Positions 17,955-28,171 of a DNA stretch of 64,000 nucleotides are shown here, in pieces; within the stretch, counting starts at the first letter, position 1; each line of letters begins with the position of its first letter. Source of the DNA: Oryzobacter telluris (lineage in GTDB: Bacteria > Actinomycetota > Actinomycetes > Actinomycetales > Dermatophilaceae); the NCBI RefSeq assembly GCF_043099285.1, contig NZ_CP170723.1:1240001-1304000 (forward strand), read 5' to 3'. Both the position numbers and the translations under genes were made by a program. The notes under the pieces were generated by a model. The model saw only the letters and a list, made by a program, of their open reading frames with translations. It ran no database searches and was not told the origin of the DNA.

Positions 17955-18953
17955 GTGGACCTCGACGCCTACCTCACGGTGCACCAGCCGCAGTGGCGTC
18001 GCCTCGAGGAGCTGTCCTCGCGACGCCGGCTCAGCGGTGCCGAGGCCGACGAGCTCCTCGACCTCTACCAGCGCGTCAGCACCCACCTGTCGGTCGTGCG
18101 GTCGGCGAGCCCCGACCCGTCGGTCGTGTCGTACCTGTCGTCGGTCCTGGCCCGGGCGCGGGTCGCGTCGTCGGGCGCCCGGTCGTCGACCTGGGCCGAC
18201 CTCCTCGGCTTCTTCACCCGCACCTTCCCGGCCGCGCTCTACCGGACGCGGTGGTGGTGGGGGACGACCGCCGTCCTCAGCGTGCTGCTCGCCAGCGCCG
18301 TCGCGTGGTGGGGGCTGAACCACCCCGAGGTCTGGGAGTCGCGGATGACGCCCGCCGAGATCGACGCGTACGTCGGCACCGACTTCGAGAACTACTACTC
18401 CGAGTTCCCGCACGGCGAGTTCGGAACCCTGGTGTGGCTCAACAACGCCCGCGTCGCCGCGCTCTGCATCGCGCTCGGGACGCTGGGGCTCCCCGTGCTG
18501 TGGATCCTCGGCCAGAACGTCTCGGCGGTCGGCGTCGCGGCGGCCCTGATGATCTCCAACGACCGTGGTGCCCTGTTCTTCGGGCTGATCCTCCCGCACG
18601 GCCTCCTCGAGCTCACCGCGGTGTTCGTCGCGGCGGGAATCGGGTTGCGGCTGTTCTGGTCCTGGATCGAACCCGGGCCGCGCAGCCGGCTCGAGTCGTT
18701 CGCAGCGGAGGGGCGCACCGCCATCGCGATCTCGCTCGGGCTCGTCGCGGTGCTCCTGGTCAGCGGCTTCATCGAGGGATTCGTGACCCCGTCGGGCCTG
18801 CCCACGTGGGCGCGCATCGCCATCGGGGTGCTCGCCGAGTCGCTGTTCCTGGCGTACGTCTTCGTCGTCGGTCGCCGGGCCGCCCGCGAGGGCGTCACCG
18901 GTGACGTCCTGGCCCGTGACGCCGGCGACGTCGCCCCCGTCAGCGCCGCCTGA
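17955..18953 (+). CDS. SpoIIM (stage II sporulation protein M) family membrane protein
   Basis: A 332-residue protein starting at GTG 17955. A soluble N-terminal helical part (VDLDAYLTVHQPQWRRLEEL) precedes five or six membrane segments from about residue 100 on. This matches the SpoIIM/DUF95 proteins commonly found beside RDD and MoxR genes. No sporulation is implied; in non-sporulating actinobacteria the family has an unknown membrane role. Confidence 0.9.
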   Translation: MDLDAYLTVHQPQWRRLEELSSRRRLSGAEADELLDLYQRVSTHLSVVRSASPDPSVVSYLSSVLARARVASSGARSSTWADLLGFFTRTFPAALYRTRWWWGTTAVLSVLLASAVAWWGLNHPEVWESRMTPAEIDAYVGTDFENYYSEFPHGEFGTLVWLNNARVAALCIALGTLGLPVLWILGQNVSAVGVAAALMISNDRGALFFGLILPHGLLELTAVFVAAGIGLRLFWSWIEPGPRSRLESFAAEGRTAIAISLGLVAVLLVSGFIEGFVTPSGLPTWARIAIGVLAESLFLAYVFVVGRRAAREGVTGDVLARDAGDVAPVSAA

Positions 18954-18970
18954 GAACCGGGTCGCGGTCG

Positions 18971-19065
18971 TCCGACCTTCTGCGCCATCTCTGGTACGGC
19001 GCAGAACCTTGCCGGTGGCGCGGGTACATCCGCGTCATCGAGGAAGTACTGCGCCATCACCGTGA
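18971..19065. repeat. Imperfect double-hairpin region (family D)
   Basis: A stem TTCTGCGCC/GGCGCAGAA (18978-18986 with 18998-19006) is followed by an imperfect stem from about 19013 to 19063 that reuses the CTGCGCCATC motif (18980-18989, again near 19049-19058). It fills the gap between the convergent SpoIIM and DUF58 genes. It could be a bidirectional terminator or another hairpin-type element; the sequence does not decide. Confidence 0.5.
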
Positions 19066-19086
19066 CGGCCCAGGAGCTCGGGCCGG

Positions 19087-20378
19087 CTAGAGCAGGCCCT
19101 GGCGCTTGAGCATGAGGTAGTGGTCGGCGAGCCGCACCGGCAGGACGTCGTGCGCGGCGTCGATGACGTCGACCCCCAGCTGCTCCAGCGCGGACGCCGT
19201 GCGCCGACGCAGCGAGCTCGCCCGCTCGGCCGCGGCCGCGTCGTAGACCTGGCCGGTCGACGTCCGGGCGGTGCGCATCGCCTCGAGCGCCGGGTCGGCC
19301 ACGGACGCGACGACCACCCGGTGGTGGGCGACGAGCGGTGGGAGGACGGGCAGCAGCCCCTCCTCGACGGCCGACGACTCCAGCGCCGTGAGGAGGACGA
19401 CGAGCGCCCGGTGCGTGCCGAGGCGGACGACCTCGGTGGCCAGCGCCGACCAGTCGGCCTCGACCAGCCGCGCCTCCACCGGCGCCAGCGTGCTGATGGT
19501 GTCGTGGAGCAGCCGGGCGCGGTCGGTCCCGGAGATGCGGGCGTGGACCACCCGGTCGCCGGCGATGACCTGCACCCGGTCGCGGGCGTGGCCGGCCAGC
19601 GCGGTGAGGAGGAGGGCGGCATCCATGGCGGCGTCGAGGCGCGGCGCGTCACCGATGCGGCCGGCGCTGGTGCGCGAGGTGTCGAGGACGATGACGACGC
19701 GCCGGTGCTGCTCGGGCTGCCAGGTGCGCACGACGAGGTGCTGGCGCCGAGCCGTGGCCCGCCAGTCGATGGAGCGGACGTCGTCGCCGTCGACGTAGTC
19801 GCGCAGGCTGTCGAACTCGGTGCCCTGGCCACGGGTGCGCACGGCGGCGCGGCCGTCGAGCTGGCGCAGCACGGCGAGCCGGCTGGGCAGGTGCTTGCGC
19901 GCCGGGAAGGCGTGCAGCGCGCGGAACGACCCCGGCACCTCGACCGACCGCTGGCGCGACGCCAGCCCCAGCGGGCCGTTGACCCGCAGGGTCACCCGGT
20001 CGGCCCGGCGGTCCCCACGGCGGGTCGGCGCCAGGTGCGTGGTGACCTGCACGCGCTCGTGCGGCGGCACCTCGAGGCGGTGGACGGCATCACGGGCACC
20101 GGCGGAGGGGGGCCACGCGTCGCGCAGCAGCCCGCGCACCCCGCGGGCCCCGGTGTTGGTGACCCACAGCGTGCTCGTCGTCTCCTCGCCCAGGCGCACC
20201 TGGGTAGAGGCGCTGCGCGACAGGCGCAGCACCCTGGGCGACACCGCGAGGGCGAGGTCGAGGGCGACGAGGAGCACGACGACGAGGACCCACCAGCGCA
20301 CCGTGGACCCCTGCGGCCACAGCGCGACCGGCGCCAGCCCCAGCAGGGCCAGCGCGACGGTGCGCCACGTGATCGACA

Positions 20379-20379
<1 letters not shown>
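19087..20379 (-). CDS. DUF58 domain protein
   Basis: A 430-residue protein with two N-terminal membrane helices (about residues 5-50), a beta-rich region and the DUF58 signature GTEFDSLRDYVDGDDVRSI followed by DWRATARRQHLVVR near residue 195. The remaining C-terminal half has a von Willebrand A-like fold. It overlaps the MoxR gene stop by one base (ATGA junction). MoxR ATPases and DUF58 proteins form a two-part chaperone-like system thought to assemble or insert metal into periplasmic or membrane partners. An upstream extension to 20547 runs over the MoxR gene and was rejected. Confidence 0.93.
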
Positions 20380-21358
<979 letters not shown>

Positions 21359-21362
<4 letters not shown>

Positions 21363-22606
21363 GGGTGTCGGACCCTCTCCTCGAGGTCGGTGAGCTGCTG
21401 GGCGAGCTGGATCAGGGCGGAGTCGTCGGCCGGGGGCGGTCCGAACAGGATGGTGCCGGCGTGCTGGGCGGGCAGGCCGCTCACGGACGCGACGGCGTGG
21501 ACGAGGGCGGCCTCTCCGGCGGCGCGGGGCACGGCGAGGCGGCGGCCGAGGCGGTCGCGCGTGGCCACCCGGAGCACGGTCGCCGCCCGCTGGCGGTCAC
21601 CCGACCGGCGGTAGAGGCGGCCGCGGGACTCGGTGGTCTCCACGGCCCGCACCACGACGGGCAGCGGCTCGCGCACGAGCCGGCCGAGGCGCCGGCCGCG
21701 GGCCAGGGCGAGCAGGACGACGGCGAGGAAGACCAGGGTCGTGGCGGGCCACGTCCAGGCGGGCCAGACGTCCGCGGGCGCGGCGCCCTCCTCGCCCGGG
21801 CCGCCGGCGGTGAGGTCGCTCGTCCCGGGCTGGTACCAGACGAGCCGGGGCGTGGACCCGAGCGCGCGGACCGCGAGCCCCGCGTCGCTCGCGGCCGTGA
21901 TCGACTCGTTCGTCCACGCCGAACCGAAGCCGACGACAACGGTGTTCGGGTAGGCCGCCGCCGAGGGGAGCTCGACCATGGCGACGCCCGACCCCTCGGG
22001 GTCGTCCTTGCCGTCGGGCCCGGGGAGCGGGAAGCAGGAGACGGCACCGCGTGCGGCGGGCTGCACGAGGAAGCGGGTGTCCGAGAACGCGATCGCGTCG
22101 TCGTCGCGGGCCAGCGGTGAGTCACACCGGGCCGGGAGGTCGTCGGTGCCGCCCGGGTACGAGGTGACCGGCACCTCCATCCGGCGCAGCTGGTCGCTGT
22201 CGGGGTTGACGAGGACGAGCCGCCCGGCGTCGCGCACCGCACCCGAGGTGCGCACGGCGGCCCCGCTGCCGAGGTTGGTGGGGTCGGCGACGAGGACGGT
22301 GGTGAGGCGGTCGACGCCGGCGCCCTCGAGCCCGGCGATGGAGCGCACCACCTCGACCTCGACGCCCTGGCGGCGCAGGACCTCGGCGAGGGCGCGGGCA
22401 CCCACGGGCCCGACGCCCTCCGGGTCGAGGGGAGCAGCCGGCCGCTGGGCCGACAGCGCGAGCAGGGAGAGCAGGACGACGCCGAGCGCCACGACCCCGG
22501 CGTAGGCACCGGTGCGCCGGGTGAGGAAGCGCTGCCACGGCCGGGTCGGTCGGACGGTCCCCGGCTCGCCCAGCACGGTGTCCGCGCTCGCGGTGTCGGC
22601 GCTCAC
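21359..22606 (-). CDS. DUF4350 domain membrane protein
   Basis: A 415-residue protein starting at GTG 22606 (VSADTASAD), whose first bases overlap the upstream stop codon. A membrane helix at about residues 33-55 precedes an extracytoplasmic DUF4350 region (GARALAEVLRRQGVEVEVV), and a second helix near residue 270 is followed by a cytoplasmic tail with an Arg-rich helical region. It belongs to the MoxR/DUF58 operon. Biochemical function is unknown. Confidence 0.9.
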
Positions 22607-23247
22607 GGGGTCACCACGAGGGCGGAGTCGGGCAGCTCGGGCAGGACCGGCCGGGTCGTCGACAGCGTCTCGTCGAGGTCGACCACGGCGCGCGCGGCGT
22701 CGGCGCTCGCCGTCCGGCGGCCGTACCGCACGGCGTCGAACGTGTCGGCCGCCGTGGCCAGGGGGCCACCGTGGGCCGGGAAGACGGGGACGAGCTGCAC
22801 GGACACCTCGTGGGCCGTGCGTCCGGGGAGGTCGTCGAGGAGGGTGCGCTCGACCGCCGCCCGGGCGATCGCCCGGTAGCCCTCGAGCACGGCGGTGTCG
22901 TGGTCGCCGGCGGCCAGCGCGGCCCGGGCGTCGGCGCGGTGCTCGGCGGCGGTGCGGACCGGGCCGTCGAGGACGCCCCCGCGCGACCGGCCGGTCATCC
23001 GGCGCTCGGAGCGCAGCGAGCGCGCCAGCACCAGGCCCACGACGAGGACCCCCACGATGATCGCGACCCAGATGGTCCACGCGGGCAGCCCGGCGCCGGT
23101 GACGGTCCGGCCGAGGATGTCGCCCAGCCACTCCCAGAGCCGGGCCAGCAGGCCCTTCTGCTCGTGGTAGATCCCGCGGCGCAGCTCGTCCTCGAGCCAC
23201 TGCCGCGCCTCGGGCGAGGTCGGGTCGAGCGGGGGGTCGGCGCGCAC
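22603..23247 (-). CDS. DUF4129 domain membrane protein
   Basis: A 214-residue protein with the family N-terminus ADPPLDPTSPEARQWL, a membrane helix at about residues 60-82 and a C-terminal DUF4129 domain (YRAIARAAVERTLL, LPGRTAHEVSVQL, FDAVRYGRRTASADAA). The start is uncertain: GTG 23247 lies 5 bp after the preceding stop and fits the family N-terminus, while GTG 23280 would overlap the upstream gene. DUF4129 often sits as the C-terminal part of transglutaminase-like proteins; here it is a stand-alone component of the MoxR/DUF58 operon. Confidence 0.87.
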   Translation of the reverse strand: MRADPPLDPTSPEARQWLEDELRRGIYHEQKGLLARLWEWLGDILGRTVTGAGLPAWTIWVAIIVGVLVVGLVLARSLRSERRMTGRSRGGVLDGPVRTAAEHRADARAALAAGDHDTAVLEGYRAIARAAVERTLLDDLPGRTAHEVSVQLVPVFPAHGGPLATAADTFDAVRYGRRTASADAARAVVDLDETLSTTRPVLPELPDSALVVTP

Positions 23248-23252
23248 CGGGC

Positions 23253-24407
23253 TCAGGAGGTCCGGGCCGCGCTCGGCCACGGCGCCGGTCCGCCGTGCTG
23301 CGACGCGTGGATGAGCTGGACGTCCAGGCCCTCGCGGCGGATCCGCGCGTCGACGGTGAGCAGGGCGTCGACCCCCGCCGTGAACGGGGTGGTCAGGGCG
23401 CCGGCGATGAGGCTGGCGACGCCGGTGAGGATCGCCTGCCACATGAAGATCTGGTCCTCGGCCCCCGCCGCGATGACGGCGACGACGCCGCCGAGGGCGA
23501 TGGGCAGCGTGATGATCTGGGCCGCGAAGCCGACGACGACCGAGGTGAGGAGGCGGATGCCGAACAGCCGCCAGAACCCGCTGCGCGTCAGCTCCCAGGA
23601 GCGGCGCAGCGACGCGATGACCCCCCGGCCCTCGAGGACGATGAGCGCAGTGGCGAACCCCAGCCTCACCCAGAGGAAGACGTAGAGGACGACCGCCGCG
23701 AGGGTGCCCACGGCCGTGACGAGGAACGCGATGCCGTCGAAGTCGCCCGCCTGCACGAACAGGGCGACGCCCGGCCCGATGAGGACACCGAGGATGAGGA
23801 CCGAGCCGAGCACGACGAGGAGCACGACGCCGATCAGCGCGGGCAGCCGTCGCCGGGTGCCGTCCCACGTCTCCCCGATGCTGACCTTGCGGCCGAGCAC
23901 CGCCTGGCCGATGACGTAGGCGAGGAAGCCGGTGAGCGCGATCGAGGACAGCGTGGAGCCGATGGCGGGGACGTACTGGGCGAACACCCCGACGCCGAAC
24001 TCGGTGGACTCCAGGCTCCCGGTCTCGAGGCTGCCGAGCCACGCGCCGAGCGCGGTGGTGGGCACGAGGCAGACGAGCGAGGTGACGACGGCCAGCCCGA
24101 TGGTGGCGGCGACGTTCCCGCGGATCGCCTTGGTGACGCCGCCGAAGATGTCACCGAGGGTGAGCGGGCGCAGCGGGACGATGCCGGGCCGGAACTCCAG
24201 GCCCGCGACGTAGGGGGCGCCACCGGGCATCGAACCGGGCGGGGGAGGCGCGAACCCGCCGGTCGGGGGCGCGTACCCCGGTGCCGGGGGCGGGTACCCG
24301 GGCGGCATCGGTGCGGACCCGGGGGGCGGGGGAGGCGGCGGCGGAGGGCTCGACGACGGCCCACCGGGCGTCGTCGACCCCGGTGCGACCCACGGCTGGT
24401 CACTCAT
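23253..24407 (-). CDS. Proline-rich multi-pass membrane protein (glycerophosphodiesterase membrane-domain family)
   Basis: A 384-residue protein. The first 75 residues are Pro/Gly-rich, with a run of nine prolines, and are likely disordered and cytoplasmic. Then LRPLTLGDIFGGVTKAIRGN opens a domain with six membrane segments typical of the glycerophosphoryl diester phosphodiesterase membrane domain, found without the catalytic domain in many actinobacteria. It is the first gene of the DUF4129-DUF4350-MoxR-DUF58 operon and is divergent from the Lgt-like gene. Confidence 0.88.
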   Translation of the reverse strand: MSDQPWVAPGSTTPGGPSSSPPPPPPPPPGSAPMPPGYPPPAPGYAPPTGGFAPPPPGSMPGGAPYVAGLEFRPGIVPLRPLTLGDIFGGVTKAIRGNVAATIGLAVVTSLVCLVPTTALGAWLGSLETGSLESTEFGVGVFAQYVPAIGSTLSSIALTGFLAYVIGQAVLGRKVSIGETWDGTRRRLPALIGVVLLVVLGSVLILGVLIGPGVALFVQAGDFDGIAFLVTAVGTLAAVVLYVFLWVRLGFATALIVLEGRGVIASLRRSWELTRSGFWRLFGIRLLTSVVVGFAAQIITLPIALGGVVAVIAAGAEDQIFMWQAILTGVASLIAGALTTPFTAGVDALLTVDARIRREGLDVQLIHASQHGGPAPWPSAARTS

Positions 24408-24511
24408 CTGCTGCCCCCGGCTCGACCACGGAACGACCCTAACCGACGCACTCCCCGCGGGAGGTGCGGTCGGTGCTTCCCCCCGCGTCGCGCAGGTGGC
24501 AGGCTCGGCGC

Positions 24512-25327
24512 ATGTTTCCGACGGTGGGGGACATCCTGGGGGTCCACCTCACCCTCCCGACGCACGAGGTGTTCGTCGCGCTCGGGGTGCTCGCGGCCGC
24601 CCTGGTCTTCGTCGTGGAGGCGCGCCGCCGGGGCCACACCGACGAGCGCCTGGTGTGGGTCGTGATCGGCGCCCTGCTCGGCGGCGCCGTGCTGATGCGG
24701 ATGGGGACGTGGCTGCAGCACGTGCAGCTCCGCGACAACGCCGGGGCGGTCGAGCAGTGGACCTACGGCAACCGCTCGGTCCTCGGCGGTCTCGTCGGCG
24801 CGTGGCTCGGGGTGCACGTGGCCAAGCGCCTCGTCGGCTACCGGATGCGCACCGGCGACCTGTTCGCCCCGGCCGTGGCCCTGGGGATGGCGGTGGGCCG
24901 GGTGGGGTGCCTGCTCACCGAGGTGCCCGGAACGCCGACCGGCGGCACGTTCGGCCTGACCCTCGACCCCGCGGCCGCGGAGCGCCTCGGTGCGCCGGCC
25001 GGGGTCCCGCTGCACCCCTCGTTCGCCTACGAGATCGCCTTCCACCTCGCGGCCTTCGCGGTGCTGTGGGGCTGGCTGCGGCACCAGCGGCTCGAACCCG
25101 GGACGACCTTCGTCCTCTACGTGGCCGGCTACGGGGTCTTCCGCTTCCTCGTCGAGTTCGTCCGCGGCAACGAGGTCGCGTGGCACGGGCTCACCCGACC
25201 GCAGCTGTTCCTCGCCGTCACCATCCCGGTGGTCCTGCTGCGCGTCGCGGTGCTGGTGCGCCGCCACCGGGCCACGCGCGACCCGGCCGAGCCCACCGTC
25301 ACCCGACCCCAGGAGGTCTCCGCATGA
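24512..25327 (+). CDS. Divergent prolipoprotein diacylglyceryl transferase-like protein
   Basis: A 271-residue protein with about seven membrane segments and Lgt features: GRVGCLLTEVPGTPT (cf. GRxGNFxNxExxGxxT), HPSFAYEIAFH and FRFLVEFVR. Thus the two arginines and the glutamate equivalent to E. coli R143, R239 and E151 appear present. The HGG motif that carries E. coli H103 reads SVLGGLVG, so the essential His seems replaced by Leu. The start is ATG 24512; an upstream in-frame ATG at 24464 looks unlikely. It overlaps a radical SAM gene by 4 bp. It is probably not the housekeeping Lgt; a related lipid-transfer role is inferred. Confidence 0.82.
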   Translation: MFPTVGDILGVHLTLPTHEVFVALGVLAAALVFVVEARRRGHTDERLVWVVIGALLGGAVLMRMGTWLQHVQLRDNAGAVEQWTYGNRSVLGGLVGAWLGVHVAKRLVGYRMRTGDLFAPAVALGMAVGRVGCLLTEVPGTPTGGTFGLTLDPAAAERLGAPAGVPLHPSFAYEIAFHLAAFAVLWGWLRHQRLEPGTTFVLYVAGYGVFRFLVEFVRGNEVAWHGLTRPQLFLAVTIPVVLLRVAVLVRRHRATRDPAEPTVTRPQEVSA

Positions 25328-26901
25328 GCGGGATGCCGCTGCGGGGCGACCGCGTGCACCGCTACGTGGTCGCCTTCTGCCCGACCTGCCACGAGGAGGA
25401 CCCCCAGCGCCCGCTCGAGGACGTCCGCCGGCTCTCGGGGTGGCTGGTCGTGCGCGACGACCGGGTCTGGCTCGAGCGCGGCTGCCCCGACCACGGGCTC
25501 GTGCGAACCCTGTACGACGAGTCGCCCGAGATCCTGTCCTACCTCGAGGAGTGGACCGCGCCGACGAAGCAGCACGTCCCCGACGTCCGCGGGAACTGGC
25601 TGCCGGTGCCGTCGGCCTACGCGCAGGGCCTGCCGGAGATGCAGACCCAGCACACCTGCATCCTCCTCGAGGACGTCACCGACCACTGCAACCTGCGGTG
25701 TCCCACGTGCTTCGCCGAGTCCTCGCCGGCACTGGGTGCGGTCGCGCCGCTGGAGCAGGTGCTGGCGTCGGTCGACACCCGGCTCTCGCGCGAGAACGGC
25801 CGCATCGACGTCGTGATGCTCAGCGGTGGCGAGCCGACGCTCTACCCGCGCCTCGCCGAGCTCCTCGACGCACTGTCGCAGCGACCCATCGTGCGGATCC
25901 TGGTGAACACCAACGGGATCCGCATCGCCACCGATGACGCGCTGCTGGCCCTCCTCGCCCGGCACCGGGAGCGGGTCGAGGTCTACCTCCAGTACGACGG
26001 GCTCTCCGCCGACGCCTCCCGCCACCACCGCGGCGCCGACCTGAGCCGGCAGAAGGACCTGGCCGTCGAACGGCTCTCGGGCGCAGGCGTGTTCACGACC
26101 CTGACCATGACCGTCGCCATGGGGGTCAACGACGAGGAGATCGGCGCCGTCATCAAGCGCGGGCTCGACACCCCGTACGTCGGCGGCGTCACCATCCAGC
26201 CGGTGTTCGGGTCGGGTCGGTCGGCGGGCATCGACCCGCTCGACCGCCTCACCCACACGGGCGTCCTCGCGCGGCTCGAGGGGCAGACGGGCGGCCAGGT
26301 GACCTGGCGCGACCTCACCGCGCTGCCCTGCTCGCACCCGCACTGCTGCTCGGTCGGCTACCTGCTGCGCGACGACGGTGGGACCTGGCGCTCCCTGACC
26401 TCCCTCGTCGGGCACGACCGGCTCAAGGAGCTGCTCGAGCTCAACCCCGACCTCGTGGCCAACCGGATCGCCGACGACGCCATCCCCGCGACGATGCGCG
26501 CGGTGGTCAAGGACTCGCTCATGGGCCTGCTCTCCGAGCAGTCCTCCCTCTCGCACCCCGACGTCGGGCAGCTGTGGAAGGACGTCTGCGAGAGCTGCGA
26601 CCTCGGGATCGGCACGCTGCGCACCCTCGCCGCCAGCGCGCTGCCCGGCCAGCGGCGCAAGCTGCGCGCGATGCTGGGGGAGCGGGTCCTGCGCGTCACC
26701 GTCAAGCCGTTCATGGACATGTCGACGATGGTCGAGGAGCGGCTGCTCCAGTGCTGCGTGCACGTGGCCACCGTCAACGAGCTGACCGACGCCCACCAGT
26801 GCGCCCCGTTCTGCGCCGTGCAGGCGTGGGCACCGTTGTCCCGCACCCGGATCTCGACCGCCACCGGTGGTCGAGCCACCTCGGAGGTGTCGTCCACGTG
26901 A
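25324..26901 (+). CDS. Radical SAM protein of the tetraether synthase-like (Tes/MJ0619) family
   Basis: A 525-residue protein. QHTCILLEDVTDHCNLRCPT leads into the radical SAM Cys triad (C122, C126, C129), followed by SGGEPTLYP. The N-terminus has CPTC (C19, C22) and CPDHG (C54), resembling the rubredoxin-like site of archaeal Tes. Later cysteines in PCSHPHCC, CESC, QCC and QCAPFC could bind auxiliary clusters. Archaeal Tes joins lipid tails by C-C bond formation at unactivated carbons. The overlap with an Lgt-like gene and two small membrane-protein genes suggests a lipid substrate. Family assignment is good; the reaction here is unproven. Confidence 0.85.
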   Translation: MSGMPLRGDRVHRYVVAFCPTCHEEDPQRPLEDVRRLSGWLVVRDDRVWLERGCPDHGLVRTLYDESPEILSYLEEWTAPTKQHVPDVRGNWLPVPSAYAQGLPEMQTQHTCILLEDVTDHCNLRCPTCFAESSPALGAVAPLEQVLASVDTRLSRENGRIDVVMLSGGEPTLYPRLAELLDALSQRPIVRILVNTNGIRIATDDALLALLARHRERVEVYLQYDGLSADASRHHRGADLSRQKDLAVERLSGAGVFTTLTMTVAMGVNDEEIGAVIKRGLDTPYVGGVTIQPVFGSGRSAGIDPLDRLTHTGVLARLEGQTGGQVTWRDLTALPCSHPHCCSVGYLLRDDGGTWRSLTSLVGHDRLKELLELNPDLVANRIADDAIPATMRAVVKDSLMGLLSEQSSLSHPDVGQLWKDVCESCDLGIGTLRTLAASALPGQRRKLRAMLGERVLRVTVKPFMDMSTMVEERLLQCCVHVATVNELTDAHQCAPFCAVQAWAPLSRTRISTATGGRATSEVSST

Positions 26902-27194
26902 CCGCCCAGGCCCCGCCCACCCCAGCGGTGGCACCCCCACAGCCGTACGACCCGCTGCGGCTGTGCGTCTTCGCCACCGTGGCCCTCATCGCCTGGCTCG
27001 CCGGCCCGTTCGCGGTCGTCGGCTTCGCCGCCCTCGGCTTCGCCGGCTACTGGCGGGCCCGCCGAGCCGGCCTCGAGCGCTCGAAGTGCGTGCTGCGCGA
27101 CACCCGCCTCGTGCTGGCCTACCTCGGCCTGCTCGCCCTCGCCGGGACGGTCGGCGCCGTCCTCACCACCCTGGAGGTGCTCGGTGTCCGCTGA
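26898..27194 (+). CDS. Small two-helix membrane protein of the radical SAM operon
   Basis: A 98-residue protein starting at GTG 26898, overlapping the radical SAM stop by 4 bp. A Pro/Ala-rich N-terminus (about 22 residues) precedes two hydrophobic segments (about 28-50 and 70-92) separated by an Arg-rich loop (WRARRAGLERSK). I do not recognise the family. Its tight coupling suggests that it works with the Lgt-like and radical SAM proteins at the membrane. Confidence 0.72.
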   Translation: MTAQAPPTPAVAPPQPYDPLRLCVFATVALIAWLAGPFAVVGFAALGFAGYWRARRAGLERSKCVLRDTRLVLAYLGLLALAGTVGAVLTTLEVLGVR

Positions 27195-27561
27195 CCAGCA
27201 GCCGCCGACGGGGCCGCCTCCCGGGCCGCCCGTCAACCCGTACGACCCGTCCGGCCGTCCCCACCAGCCGCCGTCGACGGGCCGCTACCACTGGGCGCTC
27301 ATCCTCCTCGGCGTGCCGATCGGCTTCGTGCTGTGGGTCGTCGTCAGCTTCGTCGTGATCCTGGGAACCAGCTTCGGCGACACCACGTCCGCGGTTCCCC
27401 AGGCGGCCGTCATCGGGCTCCTCGCGGCGCTGCTCGCCGTGGCCGTGGGGCTCATCGTGTGGCGACGGTCCCGGCAGCTCGGGCAGGGCATCATCCTCGG
27501 GATCGCCATCGGGATGATCGTGGGCGGCGGACTCTGCCTGCCCATCGTCCTCTCCGGCTGA
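27184..27561 (+). CDS. Small membrane protein, last gene of the radical SAM operon
   Basis: A 125-residue protein starting at GTG 27184, overlapping the previous gene by 11 bp. A Pro-rich tail of about 33 residues precedes three hydrophobic segments (about 38-60, 72-90 and 100-122), the last Gly-rich. Family not recognised. It ends 8 bp from the convergent uridine kinase-like gene. Confidence 0.7.
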   Translation: MSADQQPPTGPPPGPPVNPYDPSGRPHQPPSTGRYHWALILLGVPIGFVLWVVVSFVVILGTSFGDTTSAVPQAAVIGLLAALLAVAVGLIVWRRSRQLGQGIILGIAIGMIVGGGLCLPIVLSG

Positions 27562-27568
27562 ACCGCCG

Positions 27569-28171
27569 TCAGGCGGAGGCGCGCAGCGCCCGCTCGACAC
27601 CCGCGGCGCGCGCCGGAACAGCACCCAGCGCCGTCTGGCGGCGCACGATCTCGGGCTCGGCCCGCATCAGCGTCAGCCCGCGGCGCACGAGGACGAGCGG
27701 CGGCTTGCGCCGCTCCCTGAGGTCGCGCAGCAGGCGCCGCACGTAGGTCACCTGGGGGCGGTGGTGGACGCACCAGGCGCTGTGCAGGACCCCGCGCTCG
27801 CGCAGCGCGCCGACGACCTCGGCAGCGAAGATGCCCTCGGCCACGACCAGCTGGTCGGGCCCGACGACGACCTCACGGGTCCCGACCGCCCGGCTCGTGG
27901 CGATGTCGTAGACCGGGGTGTCGACCCGGCCGGTGTCGACGAGCGTGCACAGGGCCTCGACCGCGGCGTCGGCGTCCCAGCTGTCCGGGTGGTCCCAGTC
28001 GACGATGCCGAGGTCGGCGCTGCGCGGCATCGCGGGGTCGTCGAGGTCGCGGTAGAAGTCGTCGAGCCGGAACACCGGCCAGCCGTGGGTGGCGTCGAGG
28101 CGCGCGGCGAGCCGCGACTTCCCGGCGCCGCTCGGACCGGCGAGGACGACGACGCGGCCGCGGCCCGTCAT
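27569..28171 (-). CDS. Uridine kinase-like P-loop kinase
   Basis: A 200-residue kinase with Walker A AGPSGAGKSRLA near residue 12, LDDFYRDLDDPAMP (the DDFY motif of uridine kinases) and DWDHPDSWDADA. Together these fit the uridine kinase/phosphoribulokinase superfamily. The C-terminal half is less conserved and Arg-rich (YVRRLLRDLRERRKPP). It starts at ATG 28171, overlapping the stop of the upstream aldehyde dehydrogenase-like gene. A nucleoside substrate fits the deoC context but is not certain. Confidence 0.82.
   Translation of the reverse strand: MTGRGRVVVLAGPSGAGKSRLAARLDATHGWPVFRLDDFYRDLDDPAMPRSADLGIVDWDHPDSWDADAAVEALCTLVDTGRVDTPVYDIATSRAVGTREVVVGPDQLVVAEGIFAAEVVGALRERGVLHSAWCVHHRPQVTYVRRLLRDLRERRKPPLVLVRRGLTLMRAEPEIVRRQTALGAVPARAAGVERALRASA

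Noticed and set aside
22603..24042. N-terminal extension of the DUF4129 gene through the upstream membrane protein gene
   Set aside because: The extension is an out-of-frame shadow of the proline-rich membrane protein; the DUF4129 family N-terminus begins near 23247.
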